This document shows, one piece after another, positions 12,442 through 24,959 of a stretch of DNA of 64,000 bases (within the stretch, counting starts at the first letter, position 1; each line of letters starts with the position of its first letter). The notes under the pieces are model-generated. The model worked only from the letters and a program-made list of their open reading frames with translations. It was not told where the DNA came from and did not search any database. Position numbers and translations under genes: made by a program. Source of the DNA: Dichotomocladium elegans (taxonomy: Eukaryota; Mucoromycota; Mucoromycetes; Mucorales; Lichtheimiaceae); contig JAIXMN010000001.1 of the NCBI GenBank assembly GCA_025716815.1, forward strand, positions 1,550,001 to 1,614,000, in the 5' to 3' direction.

Positions 12442-14384
12442 GAACTTCCTTCTGTATCCATCACACTCAGCTCACTCATTCACTCACCCACCCACCCCTC
12501 CCTCTCTTTACATATCTCCCATTTTACCCATCCCACTCTCTCTTTCTTTTTCTCTTGCCGAATGCCGCACAGACCCACACAAACACACACTTTTGTATGC
12601 TAAACATCCGCCGCCTTTTTCTGACCCTCCCATTCCTTTGTATTCTACTGTATTTCTTCTTCCCACACCTTGTACTACAATTCCTATATCCAAGCAACCC
12701 TTTCCCCCCCCCGTGTACATCGTTTTCTCTTTTTCTGTATGTTCGTTCTATGTCTTCGCGGGTCTGTGCGGCTCTGCACCCATCACTCTCATTTGTACAT
12801 ACAGCATTTGTTTTCTGTATTCTTTCTCTTCTTTTTTTGCAGACCATCATCATCAACAATCAAGTTCAATATATATATTTATTGATTCATAGACGTGCTA
12901 CTAGGCATGTCCAATAGCTTTCCCTGAATCTCTACAGCATTTCATGTGTGGCATTTGGAGATAGCCGTACGTAACGCGGAATGAACATTTCTGGCAACTC
13001 CGTGATAGCTGGCTGGAATAGGATTGTCAGGAGACTTTTGTTGACATGAACTGGGGGGGGCGACTTGACTCTTGGCAACAGTTCAGCATGCACACGCTCA
13101 CATGACTTTTTTTTTCTTTTAGGGCTCTCTTCTCAAATGATCCATAAATTGCCGATGCATGTAAAATGAACGATGGATGTTAAAGAAAATATTTAGGCCG
13201 ACCAGGGAGCCTCCATCCTCTACTAAACGACCGAGAAATTGTTATATGTAGGATCGGATGCGGGAGGAGGAAAATTTGAGAAACGAGAGAGCATGTGTGT
13301 GCGTATGCACGTATGTATGTCCACACGGTCTATTGATAATCGCGTTTTTTTTTCCCTGCAAGTCTGGACTTTACTTCGAGTTTTGATGGCATCATCAGTG
13401 GAGCTCTCTCGCTCTCTCTCTTTTTCTCTCTGCGTTGTGTGCGCGTGTGTGTGTGTGCAAGCACATACACACACTCTCTACCCATAGGCGCGTGCATGTA
13501 CGCTAGTGTGTGAAAGGAGCTATGCCTAGCGCTGATCCTGACGCACGCGTCTTTACAACCACGCGTCTGTACACAAAATAAACATACGCTCTTAGGAATA
13601 TCATCTTCCCTAGTATCATGTCGTTCCAATAGTGTCAGTGCATCGGAATAGTAAGACTGGACGAATTTCAGACCTGAGAGTATAATATGTGCATACATAT
13701 GTGTGCGTATACGCGCGCGCGCGTGCGTGCGTGCGTACGTACGTACGTTCAAGCTATTTATCAATGGGCTTTGTTGCCTCTACCCTTTTTTTTTTATATC
13801 CAAGAGCAACAGTATGAATTAACTGCAAAACGCACTCACACGCACATGCAATCAGATCATGTATGTATAAGCACCCTAAATATATAGGACCGGAGTAGTC
13901 CCTTACTGACCGTAATGCTTTGCTGTTACGCCAAAATTGTAAGCCAGCTATCCGAAAGAGAACGATTGACACCCTCGATACCATCTTATGTCTCTCGGCC
14001 CTCAACAAAAAAAAAAAGAAGGCATTTCCCATACTACTCTCCACTAGCAGAGCGTCACAGATGGCCGATTCATATACAATGTTCGCTGGGAAGTATGCAA
14101 AATAGTCGACGCTAAAGCACATAAAGAAAGCTCTTGGAGGGGGATTGAGAATCAAGTCTCTTGGACAGCGCTCTAGGATGGGCTTCCAAGGGCATGATGC
14201 AAAGTTAGTGATAGCTCTCTTTCCCGCTCCCCCAAGATGTGACGCCCAAGTCCCTTTCCGCTAGCGCGCCCGCTACCCCCCAAAGGTGGAGCTGACGTCG
14301 CCCATTCAAAATTTTGTTTACCAGAAGACGAACGCTTTGGGGAGAATAAGCGATCATTCTCGATTACTCTTCCTTATTTTTGGA
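12442..14384. other. Long intergenic stretch rich in simple sequence
   Basis: About 1.9 kb between CDC24 and the PPR gene. The first 400 bases are a strongly pyrimidine-rich (C/T) strand, partly CDC24 3' UTR. GT/GC dinucleotide runs follow around 13430-13480 and 13685-13748. Open frames here are low-complexity artefacts of these tracts. No conserved coding signal is visible. Confidence 0.6.
13685..13748. repeat. 64-bp uninterrupted alternating purine-pyrimidine tract
   Basis: Every base from 13685 to 13748 alternates purine and pyrimidine, passing through TATG, (CG)n, (GTGC)n and (GTAC)n segments. Such tracts are classic candidates for left-handed Z-DNA and for slippage. It is in the spacer, not in a gene. 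Confidence 0.9.
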
Positions 14385-15446
14385 ATGCGAAATGTCGCCG
14401 GACGCACCCTTGGTTTACTTATGAAAGCAGCTCTATCGCCATGTGGAACAAACACGCAAACGTTATTTCCCAAGACTATGCGATGCAGGTCTTGTGGCTC
14501 TCCTATGCGATCGGCGCGGTCTTCGTTCCCCGGAACGACAAACAGGTGGCTGACGTTGTCCATGGCAGATCGACAACAAGAATCACGACACGAAACTCCC
14601 CGGCCACAGCAACAGGTCGAATTGCGCTCAGAACGGCTTATCTACCTTGAAAACGCAATTTCACAGCTGGCTCTCAAGGGTCGGGCCAACGACGCGCTCC
14701 AAAAATACCTACAAACAATAAACCTCCAGCTATTACCGAGCCAAGAGACACTCTATCAACTGTACCGCGTTTTATACCGCCAACGCGATCTCACAGGGCT
14801 TTATATGGTACATGATACCCTTATCCTCTACTTTCGAGATAAAACAATGTCGCGACGCAGGCGTCGATCTCTGGTCTACCTCTACATTATCATGATTAAC
14901 ACGATCCACAAGGCGACACCGCTCAAACAGCCCGTTAATATGTCGGCCATTATTCGGCTTTGTAAGGAGATGGTCGAGTTCAGACTCGCCAACCGCGTCG
15001 CGCTCTACAATTCCCTGATCAATATGCTCGCGGAGCGCGGCGAGCATGACAACTGCAATACTCTCTTTGAGCATATGAAAAAATGGGGAATCCAGCCAGA
15101 CATGTATACCTATGGAGCAATGTTGAAAGCCTGCGCATGCAAAAAGGATCTAGCGGGGATGGAGCAACTCCTAGACGACATGTACAATCACGGCATCACC
15201 ATCGACCGCGCTATCGTCAGCACCTTGGTAACGGCTTTGTGCCGGGCGCGCCAGTTTGAGACCGCAGAAAAGGTCGTGGCCCAGCTTTCCAAGTACAATG
15301 CCGGCAATCGCGCACTGATGAACTCGGTATTCCGTGACGAGCTTTATAGAAACATTGAGCGGTGGAAACGACAGAGGGAAAAGAAGAGACAAAGGATGCT
15401 ACGGTGGAGGACAAATACGAAAAATAAAAGGCGGAAAAAAGCTTAA
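14385..15446 (+). CDS. Pentatricopeptide repeat (PPR) protein, probably mitochondrial
   Basis: A single-exon 353-aa protein. The frame is open from 14286, but the ATG at 14385 is preferred because it gives a typical mitochondrial presequence: basic, Ser/Leu/Arg-rich and without acidic residues (MRNVAGRTLGLLMKAALS). PPR-type helical repeats are visible, most clearly YNSLINMLAERGEHDNCNTL, the adjoining block GIQPDMYTYGAMLKACACKK, and GITIDRAIVSTLVTALCRAR. The protein ends in a very basic tail rich in Lys/Arg (15360-15440), which may bind RNA or organelle ribosomes. PPR proteins stabilise, process or help translate organelle transcripts; the target cannot be read from the sequence. Confidence 0.85.
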   Translation: MRNVAGRTLGLLMKAALSPCGTNTQTLFPKTMRCRSCGSPMRSARSSFPGTTNRWLTLSMADRQQESRHETPRPQQQVELRSERLIYLENAISQLALKGRANDALQKYLQTINLQLLPSQETLYQLYRVLYRQRDLTGLYMVHDTLILYFRDKTMSRRRRRSLVYLYIIMINTIHKATPLKQPVNMSAIIRLCKEMVEFRLANRVALYNSLINMLAERGEHDNCNTLFEHMKKWGIQPDMYTYGAMLKACACKKDLAGMEQLLDDMYNHGITIDRAIVSTLVTALCRARQFETAEKVVAQLSKYNAGNRALMNSVFRDELYRNIERWKRQREKKRQRMLRWRTNTKNKRRKKA

Positions 15447-15620
15447 TGTGTCAATTTCTTTTTTGCTGTTTATTCTGCAATGCGCGTTAGGATAATTAAG
15501 GAAATAAAAAGAAAAAGAAAGAGATTAAAGGTGTATTATTTTTTTTCATTTACAGGGGCAGTAAGAGGGATTAGGTACTTTACAGCAAAAGGAAAGACAA
15601 TACTATTAAAGACTTTTTTT

Positions 15621-17791
15621 TTAGGTCATGTAACGGAAATCCGGATGCTGTTATCAAAAAGGGAAACCAAAAGTCAGCAAAGAAGGGGGGCCCGGGAAAA
15701 ACTAGGTGCGCGCCCACTTACCAAATCGCAGAGTTCTTCGCCCTCACACGCCTTCTTGTATTCCTCAGGCGACATATTATCTCTCTTCTTATTGATTCGA
15801 TGAAGTAAATACTTGAACAAGAGGGAGAAGAAGATGGCCAATCCCATGAGACAAGCGCAAATGGTATGTCCGCGCTTGTACTTTGGAGCATCGAAGCCCA
15901 AATAGACTTGACCAGCGACAGCACCACCGATATTACCAAGAGATACAATGATGGCTGTGGCGACTCCACGCTTGGTATGACCACCGATGTTATTTGAGAA
16001 CCAGCTCAACATGGCAGGAATCTGACCAAAGACGCCCGTGGTCGTGATACATGCAGCGACATACAATGCAACGGCACCTTTTTCCGAAAGCGTGATCAAG
16101 AGAATGTAGCCAATGAGACCCACAACGGCAGGAATTGCGATATGGAGACCGCGCTCGCCATGCTTATCTGCGTGCATCGCAACCAGAATCGTAGCAGCGC
16201 ATGCTGGGGGGGGGAAGTGTTCACATAAAGCTGTCAGTCATCGATATGTTTTTTTTTGTTTTGTTTTTGTCTTGCTGTGATACATACCAAATGCGTATGG
16301 GGGAGCTGACATGGCATTCGCAGTTACACTGGAGAAGCCCATACCGGCGATGATACTAGGCATGAACATACTCAAGCTGTACAGGGGAGTGACGCAGCAG
16401 ATATAAACGGCAACGTGCATGTACACCTTCCAGTCAAGAAAGGCAGCACGAAGCTGCTTCCATGAAAATTCGGTCTCAGTCGACGGACCCGCATCGGCCT
16501 TGAGTCGATGGATGATAATCTCGCGCTCGCGCTCGTTGAGGACTAAAGTTCCCAACCGACCCCCACCCAAAAGAATTTAGTAAAAGTGACATGTGCCCCT
16601 TTTTTCGAGAATTCTTACATCTGTTTTTGGTTTCGGGGAAATCGGGAAGCGCAAAGTAGGTAGTACAGGCAAGAAGTAACGTCGGCAAAGCTTCAATAAT
16701 GAAAATCCATTGCCAGCCGCGCAGGCCACCAATGCCGTCCATCTGCATAATACCGTAGGCCTAAAAAAAAATATTCCATTGGATGAACGGCCGTTTTCCT
16801 CCGAAACCCATCAGCACTTTAGACTTACAAGAACACCGCCGAAAGCCTGTAACACGGAAAGGAACCAATTGTTTAGAGTTGAGTTTATATTCTTCTAGCC
16901 GTGTCCCTGGAGGAAAAAATGAAGAAAAGACTTACGCCGGCTAGAGTCGAGCATCCGAAGAAGAAAGCAAGGCGAGTCGCTTGTTCTTTACGAGTATACC
17001 ATAATGTCAGGTAGAAAATACAGCCCTGGACGTATGTGAGCAACACCGGTCTTTCCATGAGTCCTAAAGTTTTTCTTACCGGGAAGAGACCAGCTTCGGC
17101 AATGCCGAGGAAGAATCTGCTTGCCAAGAGACCGGCTGCATTTGTAACAGCCGCCATAGCTGCCATGACCTTGTTCGAGAGAAAAAGGGTGATGACAATT
17201 AATAACAAGGGAGATTCTTCTGATCAGCAAACGGTTTACATACAACTCCCCACGCAAACATGACAATCGAAATCCATTGACTAGGACCGATCTTCTTGAG
17301 CATGATATTCGATGGTACCTCAAAAAGAATCTATAATTGGGGGGAGGGAGGGAATCAGCATGGATACATCTGCAACTCCGCGTCCAACCAGCAGGCTTGA
17401 TGGAGGATGACTCTTCGCACTTACATAGCCAATGAAAAAGATCGAGAGTGCCAGTGTATATTCGTGGTCTGTGATGTTAAGATCGGCTTCTAAGCCTGCG
17501 ACCTTTGCATTGCCTGAATAGATCAACATGGTTAGTAACATCTATAAAGTAGCAATAAATGATTTCTCCCGGATAGTTACCAATATTCACTCGATCTAGG
17601 AAAGAGCACAGATACAATAGTCCGATATAGGGGATAATGCGCATATCCAACTTCCAGCGGAGGCGCTTCCATTCCTTCTCATCCGGAGGAATGAATCCAT
17701 CATTTGAGACTTGCGCGACCGACTGCTCCTCGTCAATGCTACCGGTAACTTTTTCGTGACAAGACACGGCCTCTTTCTCTTGTATAGACAT
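15621..17791 (-). CDS. MFS permease, Dal5-like anion:cation symporter family (copy 1)
   Basis: A 12-helix plasma-membrane transporter of the allantoate/nicotinate/organic-anion permease group (ACS). The start at 17791 (MSIQEKEAV) opens an acidic cytosolic N-terminus, then RIIPYIGLLYLCSFLDRVNIGN (TM1, the family signature; here split across two reading blocks). Further blocks: the TM2-3 region (LALSIFFIGYV, then AAGLLASRFFLGIAEAGLFPG), GLRGWQWIFIIEALPTLL, the central loop with EREREIIIHRL, and a C-terminal half with GGHTKRG. It ends in a small last exon HPDFRYMT, stop TAA at 15621-15623. About ten short introns are present, at the same places as in copy 3. The last-exon assignment rests on the matching exon in copy 3. 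The substrate is unknown; known relatives carry allantoate, nicotinate, biotin precursors or other small anions. Confidence 0.9.
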
Positions 17792-17904
17792 TCTGAGAGA
17801 AATAAAACAAAAGTAAATGGATTTGAAACAAACATGCTCGCTTTATAAGGAGAGACAGCTCGATCAAAAACAGTTAATTCAATCTAAAATGTGGATCTGT
17901 GTAA

Positions 17905-20038
17905 CTATGAGTAAAAACTGGGGTACAAGTAATCCGAGAAACAAGCGGTTCCCACATTGAAAAATGTCCTCATTACAAAGATAAGAGGTAAAATGCTCCC
18001 AATCAGAGCATGTGACCAAATCTGGGGTACTGTCATAATTGAGTTCAGTGCCTGCATATCGTTCTGCAGTTTGCCTACTCGTTTTACCTTGTCGTACATG
18101 TGCCCGCCTTCACACGCTACATCATCATCACACACGCCCGGCGCTAACTGGTCTCGCCGCAGATTTTCCCGTTGCAAATGGATTCGTGTGATGAGCGTCA
18201 AAACAGCAGCTGCGCCCATCAGGACACAACAGATCGTGTGCCCTCGGGTGTACAATGGCGCATCTTCCCCCCGGTAGACCTGTCCGCTAATGATGCCTCC
18301 CACGTTAGCCATCCCGGCTACCATGGCAATGGCCACAGCGCGTTTAGTGTGTTCACCATGATTGTTCGCATTCCAGACTGTACATAGGGGAATGCAGGCA
18401 AAGCATCCGCAAGTAGCTATTGTTGCAGCAATGTACATGGCTGTACTTCCTTTATTCCGGAGAGCAATGAGCAGTGCAAATCCGAGAGAACCAACAAGAG
18501 AAGCGCACATCAAGTAGATTGCCCGCTGCTTGTGCCGATCAGAGAAATATGCCATGGCAACCGTAAAAACACAAGCTATGAAAGACGATTGTAAGCCCTA
18601 CTGATGGACGGATGGATGGGATAGGTGGGGTGAGGGATGCACGCCAGCGCTCGCAGGGTGGGGGCCGTTTGATGCGATTTACCAAACACATATGGCGGCG
18701 CTGACATGACTTGCGCAATAGTATCTGTATACCCAATACCCAAGATAATGCTCGGGAGGAATAGACTGAGCGAATAGCTACATGTACACGCCAACAAAAT
18801 TATCAGTCCATAAAAATAAACTCGTATGTCCGTAAAAGCAGCTAGCAACTGGCTCTTTGCGAAGACTTTTTCCTTCGAACAACCCGAATGTTCTTCGATT
18901 TGGCGTATTACAATTATCCGCTCTTCTTCTGTAAGAACTGTTATGAAAAGCGACAAGAGATTGTGTCAAAATGAGTCACCCCCGCAACACAACGTTATTT
19001 GACATTGTTCTCTGTTTTTTGGGGGCTTTCTGATCAGCCCCGTACAATTCTACTTACATTTTGCAGTTTCCGGATATTCAGGGAGAATCACATACGTGAC
19101 AATTGTGAATAGCAGTGTAGGGATAGCTTCTATAAGAAAGATCCATTGCCAACCGCGCAAGCCGTATACACCGTCCATCTGCACGATACCGAACGCCTAT
19201 TGGTTGTCACAGAATCCGCGCAGATCAGGCCAAAAAAAAAAAGGTTCCTATCAATTCTTTCCTTACCAAAACACCGCCAAAGGCCTGAATCAATGAGTTT
19301 TAATGACCGACATAACCAGATGGACTGAAAAGAACGACAAAAAGATCTTTTACCCCAGCTACGGTTGACGCCGAGTAGAAAATGGAGACCCGCAAAGTTT
19401 GTAGATGACGTGGATACCATAACGATAGATAGTAGATGATACCCTATATCAAGAGCTTGGTATTATTATTTCTTACCAACTGCGGTCTTTTTATGTATCT
19501 TACGGGAAAGAGTCCGGCCTCTGCCACACCGAGAAAGAAACGTGCAACGATCAAGCCTGCTGATGTTTTGACAGCTGCCATCGACGCCATGATTGCTCCC
19601 CAGGTAAGCATAATAATCGCAATCCACCTCCGCGGGCCGAAAAGCTTGAGCAGCACATTCGCCGGAACTTCAAATAGAATCTAACATGGACAAACACGAA
19701 TGAGCGCAAAGGTACTCCTGCAACATTCATATCCAACCTACATAGCCGACAAAGAATATAGACAATGCCACGGAATACATGCTGTTATTCATGTTAAGGT
19801 CTTCTGTAAGACCAGCAAGCTTTGCGTTCCCAATATTCACTCGGTCCAGGTATGAGCAGAGATACAATAGGGAAACATAAGGTACAATGCGTATATCTAT
19901 CTTTCGGACAACACGCTTGACTGCCGTATTGTCCACTTCTGTGTGTTCAGAGCTAGGCTGATAGGATGCAACTGGTTGGACTTGTGCATTTTCTAACGTG
20001 ATAGGTTGGTTGTTGTTCTTCCAATCGTATGCGGACAT
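17905..20038 (-). CDS. MFS permease, Dal5-like anion:cation symporter family (copy 2)
   Basis: Paralogue of the neighbouring permease, 114 bp upstream of its start and on the same strand. Conserved blocks: YVSLLYLCSYLDRVNIGNAK (TM1), LSIFFVGYV, ARFFLGVAEAGLFPG, GLRGWQWIFLIEAIPTLL, VLTEEERIIVI, LSLFLPSIILGIGY and GEHTKRAVAIAM. The start at 20038 (MSAYDWKNNN) is preferred to the in-frame ATG at 20095 because the longer N-terminus has no family counterpart. The C-terminus is unusual. Instead of the short HPxFRY tail of the other copies, the frame runs on through about 50 extra residues with a hydrophobic segment (IGSILPLIFVM) to a TAG at 17905. Alternatively, an intron from about 18090 to about 17930 removes that part. 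This is the most diverged of the three copies. Confidence 0.87.
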
Positions 20039-21613
20039 GCTGACCGAGACCTGTTCAGAACCAACAGGACGCAAGGAAAACCAAGGAGAGGGCATATTTA
20101 AATATATGAACTTCTGCGATATCGAGAGTTACTGCACATATTACATGCTGAAATATGCAGGGAAAAAGGTAAAGAAGGCGAAATGACTCCCCTAGTTGCC
20201 TGGATCTGAGCAACTGGCGTTACGGGGTAATTCATGCCTTTTTTTTTTTTACTCTGTCCCGACCATTCAGTTCTGAATTTGACCGTAATCCCACGTGCAA
20301 TATCACTAGATACTCACACACGAGAGGGTCCATTTTTACCAATATGAAGTAGTGCATCATGTTGTTATGCTGCATACCTAATGCGTGACGAGAAAGTAAA
20401 TCAGATCTGGCCTTTCAATCTCTCGCAACACACATATTTATTCTTTCTTAATCTCCTTTTGGCAAGTTATGAATAGGTGTCTCATTGTCTTAGCAACATC
20501 AATGTGTTAGGGTTACAGTACCATGAGACGGCAAAAGATCTTTTTGTAACTTGGCCTTGAAAGGGCAGCAGTATCCCTGCATTTGAAGTATGCGTCTCTC
20601 CTCTCAGCAGCAACATCTTGCTCTTCCTATTTTTCCCGACGAGTGAGCTTTATTTGTGAAAATGTATTACTGCTCTGATCAAACTTATAAAGGGTTATCA
20701 CATGCAATATTTGAAGGAGATACCATCATCCACAAAGGAGTATCCGGTGAGAAAAAACATGCTATTAAAAAAACTATATGGGCATGATATCAATCTTTTT
20801 TCCTTTTCTGTACCAGCAATGTCCGAATAGCTGTTTTTGACAATGGACTCAACAGACAATGTGGCGCTCTGCCAAACGAACTATGTAATAAGAGCATAAG
20901 GCGTGATGATACAAATACTTTTTTCGTGTCCTGTTGCTGTTAAATGGACATCGCGAGAGTCTATTAGCATTTACATCAGATCATGCACTTGCTAAATTTC
21001 AAATGTCCTCGAGGGCCCTGTGCTGGTGACTCCAGATATTTGCGGGGAAAACGGTTACGAGTGACAGCCTCGTTGTGATCAGTAGCATCTGGTGTAACTT
21101 GCGTAGTCAGCCTGAGAACCCGAAGTGTCACAATATCTGTGTATGTGAGTCTGCGCATTGGGAGATCTCCGCCGCCTTGAAACAGATGGGTTGGTAGTTC
21201 CCTCGGAGAGTTGCCTAGCGCGTGAGAAGAGGAAAAAAAATTCAAGCACGCTGTATCTCTGGGAATATGAGTATTTATGGATTGTTCAGCTTGTGTCAAA
21301 CATCTTGGTAGCTTTAGGAAGCATGAACTCTTTCACTCGTACATCTGTCTGATATGTGGACTATATATCTGTATCAAGCAAAGGACAGTGTTGCAACTAC
21401 TCGCCAATATTTTCCCTGAAAGTCATATTATGTACCAGACCATTTACTGTCCATGACTCAGCAAGTCGCATTTTTCCAAGATCCTTGGGACCATTTAAAT
21501 ATCACTTCAGCAAAACTGATCTTCCTCTTCTCTTCTCTCATTTTATACTCTCCGCTTCACTTGATCATTATATCTTTTTTCTTTTGCCCTTTTCTCTCTG
21601 GCCATACTGCAAT
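20039..21613. promoter_or_regulatory. Divergent intergenic region between permease copies 2 and 3
   Basis: About 1.57 kb separates two head-to-head permease genes, so it must contain the promoters of both. It is AT-rich with poly-T runs (about 20238 and 20795). The 100 bases before 21614 are a T/C-rich tract typical of fungal promoters. I see no protein-coding signal and no operator that I can name with confidence. Confidence 0.5.
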
Positions 21614-23690
21614 ATGACCACCGTTGCAAAAGAGACGACTATACACGAAAAACATGTCAAGGAGGTCAAGCTTGAGGAAGGGACCCAAACAGACTATGAT
21701 AATCAGTCAGATGTGGGCGGTGATCATGTCTACGGTGATCTCACAGAGGCCGAGTTCAAACGGTTGAGGTGGCGTCTCGACCTCCGCATTGTTCCGTTTT
21801 GCGGCCTGCTCTATCTCTGCTCTTTTCTTGATCGATCCAATATCGGTGTGTGTGTGAATAATAGTCCGGATAATACATCGGACCAAATCTCATCTCATTA
21901 TAATATAGGCAATGCAAAAATTGCCGGTATCACCACTGATCTGAACATCACCGATAATGAATTCAATGTTGCCTTGTCCATTTTCTTTGTGGGCTACGTA
22001 CGTAAGAAGATCTATCTTATCAATGCTCGGAGATAACCGCTCAACCTATTATTCTTTTTCGTGGTTGTTGGTGTCTTAGATTATCTTTGAAATCCCAGCA
22101 AACCTTATGTTAAAGAAGATTGGACCCAATCTTTGGATTCCGCTGGTGATGATCGCGTTCGGCATCGTCTTGGCAGCCATGGCCGCTATTAAGAATGGTG
22201 CCGGATTGCTTGCAACTAGATTCTTTCTGGGAATCGGCGAGGCTGGCTTGTTTCCTGTAACGTTTCGGTATACTCTATATGAGCACTGGACCATGGTCTG
22301 AAATCCAAATTATAGGGTGTCATATTCTACCTCACATTGTGGTATACAAGGCGAGAACAGGCAACCCGGATTGCAATTTTCTTTGGCTGGGCCACAGTTG
22401 CGGGAGTAAGTTGAAAGCTATCCGAGAACTCGAGGCTCCTCGTGTAACTAAAGGTTTTTTTTTGCCTATTATAGGCGTTTGGTGGAGTGCTGGTAATACA
22501 TTCTTGAACAGCGCGTGCAGCAACCTGGCTTTATGTTTATACACACATCATCTTTGCAGGCTTTTGGAATTATGCGAATGGATGGACTTCGTGGGCTCCA
22601 TGGATGGCAATGGATTTTCCTCATTGAAGCACTTCCGACGCTTATCTTGGCTTTTATCACCTTTTTTGTCCTGCCTGGTCTTCCCGAAACTTCTAAAGGT
22701 ACACCTACACAATATGTCTACACACATGGAGAGGGGAAGAAAAAAAGAGAGAGAGATTAAATCTTATTGATATAATTGTAGTCCTGACCGATACTGAGCG
22801 CAGGGCTATCATGGAGCGTCTCCGGGTTGACGCTGGTCCTGCAACTGAAACCCATTTCTCCTGGGTGCAATTTCGAAGTGCCTTCACTGATTGGAAAGTT
22901 TACATGCACGGTTTTATCTACATTACCGGTGCTATCCCACTTTACAGCTTGAGTCTGTTCTTGCCCAGCATCATCAAAGGCATGGGTTTCCAAGATCTTA
23001 ACGCACAAGCCATGACGGCACCACCCTATGTGATCGGTAAAGAAACCGGCATTGCGCACCGATGGTGTACAAAGTCTTGTGCTAACTTGGGGGCGTGGGG
23101 CGGGATTTGTGTAGCATGCATTGTCACGATTGCGGTTGCTATGAGTGCAGATCGGCGCGCAGAGCGAGGATACCATATTGCCGCGCCTTCATGTTTGGGG
23201 TTGATTGGATATATCTTAATGGTGGCATGCAAAGACCAAGGTTCTGTAGCGCTTTATATCTCGGCCTGTGTTACCGTCACCGGGGTCTTTGCGCAAGCAT
23301 CGCCTATGCTATCATGGTTCACAAACAACATTGGCGGTCATACAAAGCGCGCTGTTGCATCTGCTATTATTATCTCAATTGGAAATGTGGGCGGTGCCAT
23401 TGCTGGTCAAGTGTACCGTGCGAATGATGCCCCACAGTACATCAGGGGCCACTCTGCTTGTGCTGCTTTGATGCTTTGCCAGATTGTTGCGGTTTTCATC
23501 TTCAAGTTCCAGCTGAATAGAATGAATAAGAAGCGTGACAACCTTTCACCAGAAGAATATCAAAAGGCTTGCGAAGGGGAGGATTTGTGCGATATGGTAA
23601 GTATAGATGAGTAAAGGTCTTTTGGACTTCTTGCTAACCGCTCTATATGATGTCTCTCAATAGCATCCTAGATTTCGTTATATTTCTTAA
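21614..23690 (+). CDS. MFS permease, Dal5-like anion:cation symporter family (copy 3)
   Basis: Third member of the cluster, on the opposite strand. ATG at 21614 (MTTVAKETT), acidic N-terminus, then FCGLLYLCSFLDRSNIG. A 65-70 bp intron follows, then NAKIAGITTDLNIT and LSIFFVGYV, an exon with KKIGPNLWIPLV and ATRFFLGIGEAGLFP, and small exons with FYLTLWYTRREQATR and AFGGVL. Next are GLHGWQWIFLIEALPTLI, the central loop LTDTERRAIMERL, LSLFLPSIIKGMGF, and the long 3' exon with GGHTKRAVASAI, ending CEGEDLCDM. A final exon, HPRFRYIS with TAA at 23688-23690, closes the gene after an 80-bp intron. Exon layout and sequence are closest to copy 1. The central-loop Pro/Thr block and the (S/T)EEYxKACEGExLCD tail are shared only by copies 1 and 3. 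Confidence 0.92.
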
Positions 23691-24235
23691 TGCTTAAACC
23701 CAGTAGTGTTTTATTATCGGATACCTATAAAATTAATTCTGTCTGTACATCTAATTAATTTTCAGGAATACATGTATGAAAAAAAAAATAGCCAACAGGG
23801 AAATTCTCGGCATTACCAAAGCGTGCATTATACCATCTCTAATAATGACACTTCCCATGTTCATATCCTCCTTATCCATTGTACCTCCAAGGAAGCTGAG
23901 ATAATTTCCGGTCTACACATCAGCACATTCTAACGTATCATTCGTATGATCTTCATTATGAATACGCGAACAACCGTCGTTCAAAAAATGTTATTCGGCT
24001 TTTTCATACAGAGGTATTCATCTTTGTGATGAACAACCATACAACATTTTCCAGACCACAAAAATAGATGACGCACAAAACAGCTTGGCAGATACATCAT
24101 TATAAATGTTAGTCGGCTTTTGCCCTTTCTTTTATACCTATTTTACATTCTGAAAATGAGCAATCTATTTTCTTACCAAGATGGGCAAGGTCACGTCGTT
24201 GATAAACGTGGGTCTCCTTAACCTATGGATTATGC
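23691..24235. other. Intergenic stretch, nothing recognised
   Basis: AT-rich spacer between the third permease and the first large inverted repeat. No gene, repeat or motif could be supported. Confidence 0.5.
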
Positions 24236-24959
24236 CGTTGATGAGGAAATCTACTCACTTCTATCCGTTTGTTCCCACCCAGGATATTAGCATGTCTATC
24301 TTCCAGTCGTCATCCTGAACTCATTATCGCGTGTAACTTCAAGGAAAACAATAAAGACATTCTGATAAGGATTTTACTACGGACTTATCCGACCTTGATG
24401 TGCCCCAAATACATGTACCCTGATGAAGAAAGGCTTGCGTGTGTACATCTCACTTGGCCCGGCAATACGTACCTAAGGTTGTTGGCACAATATCAAGGAA
24501 GTAAAAAGTGTGATTAAACATGCTAATTACCCGGTTCCTATCCATATATCCACATGCATAGCCACAAATCAACATCAAGTTGAGAAAATTCGAGTGGAGT
24601 GATTGGTTTATTAATACATAATAAAATGAAACAATAGAGATTGGCCACAGAGGTGCTAGAGTGCGCTCCCGATGATCGGATCTAATATGACGTGGAGATC
24701 CCAGACGTGGAAAGAGTCTGGATGATAGCAGGACTTTCGCTGCAGGAAGCCTGCGGTTCGCCACCCAACGGATATACAAATACATGTTGACTGAATCCAG
24801 AAAACCTCCCATGTGGCACTCATTAGGGGAGAGAAGGAACCGGTTGAGTTTAACCTCAAGGGATATTTTATCCTGGGCCTTGTTTTCCAGGACGAAGACA
24901 TTTTTTGTTCTAGTGCAGAAGAAATCAGCCTTGTCCATTAACAGAAGGAAAAGAGGTGC

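Noticed and set aside
24450..24938. 162-codon frame repeated in both arms of palindrome 1
   Set aside because: Its duplication simply follows the inverted repeat. There is no domain, composition is not protein-like, and the module copies do not conserve the frame.
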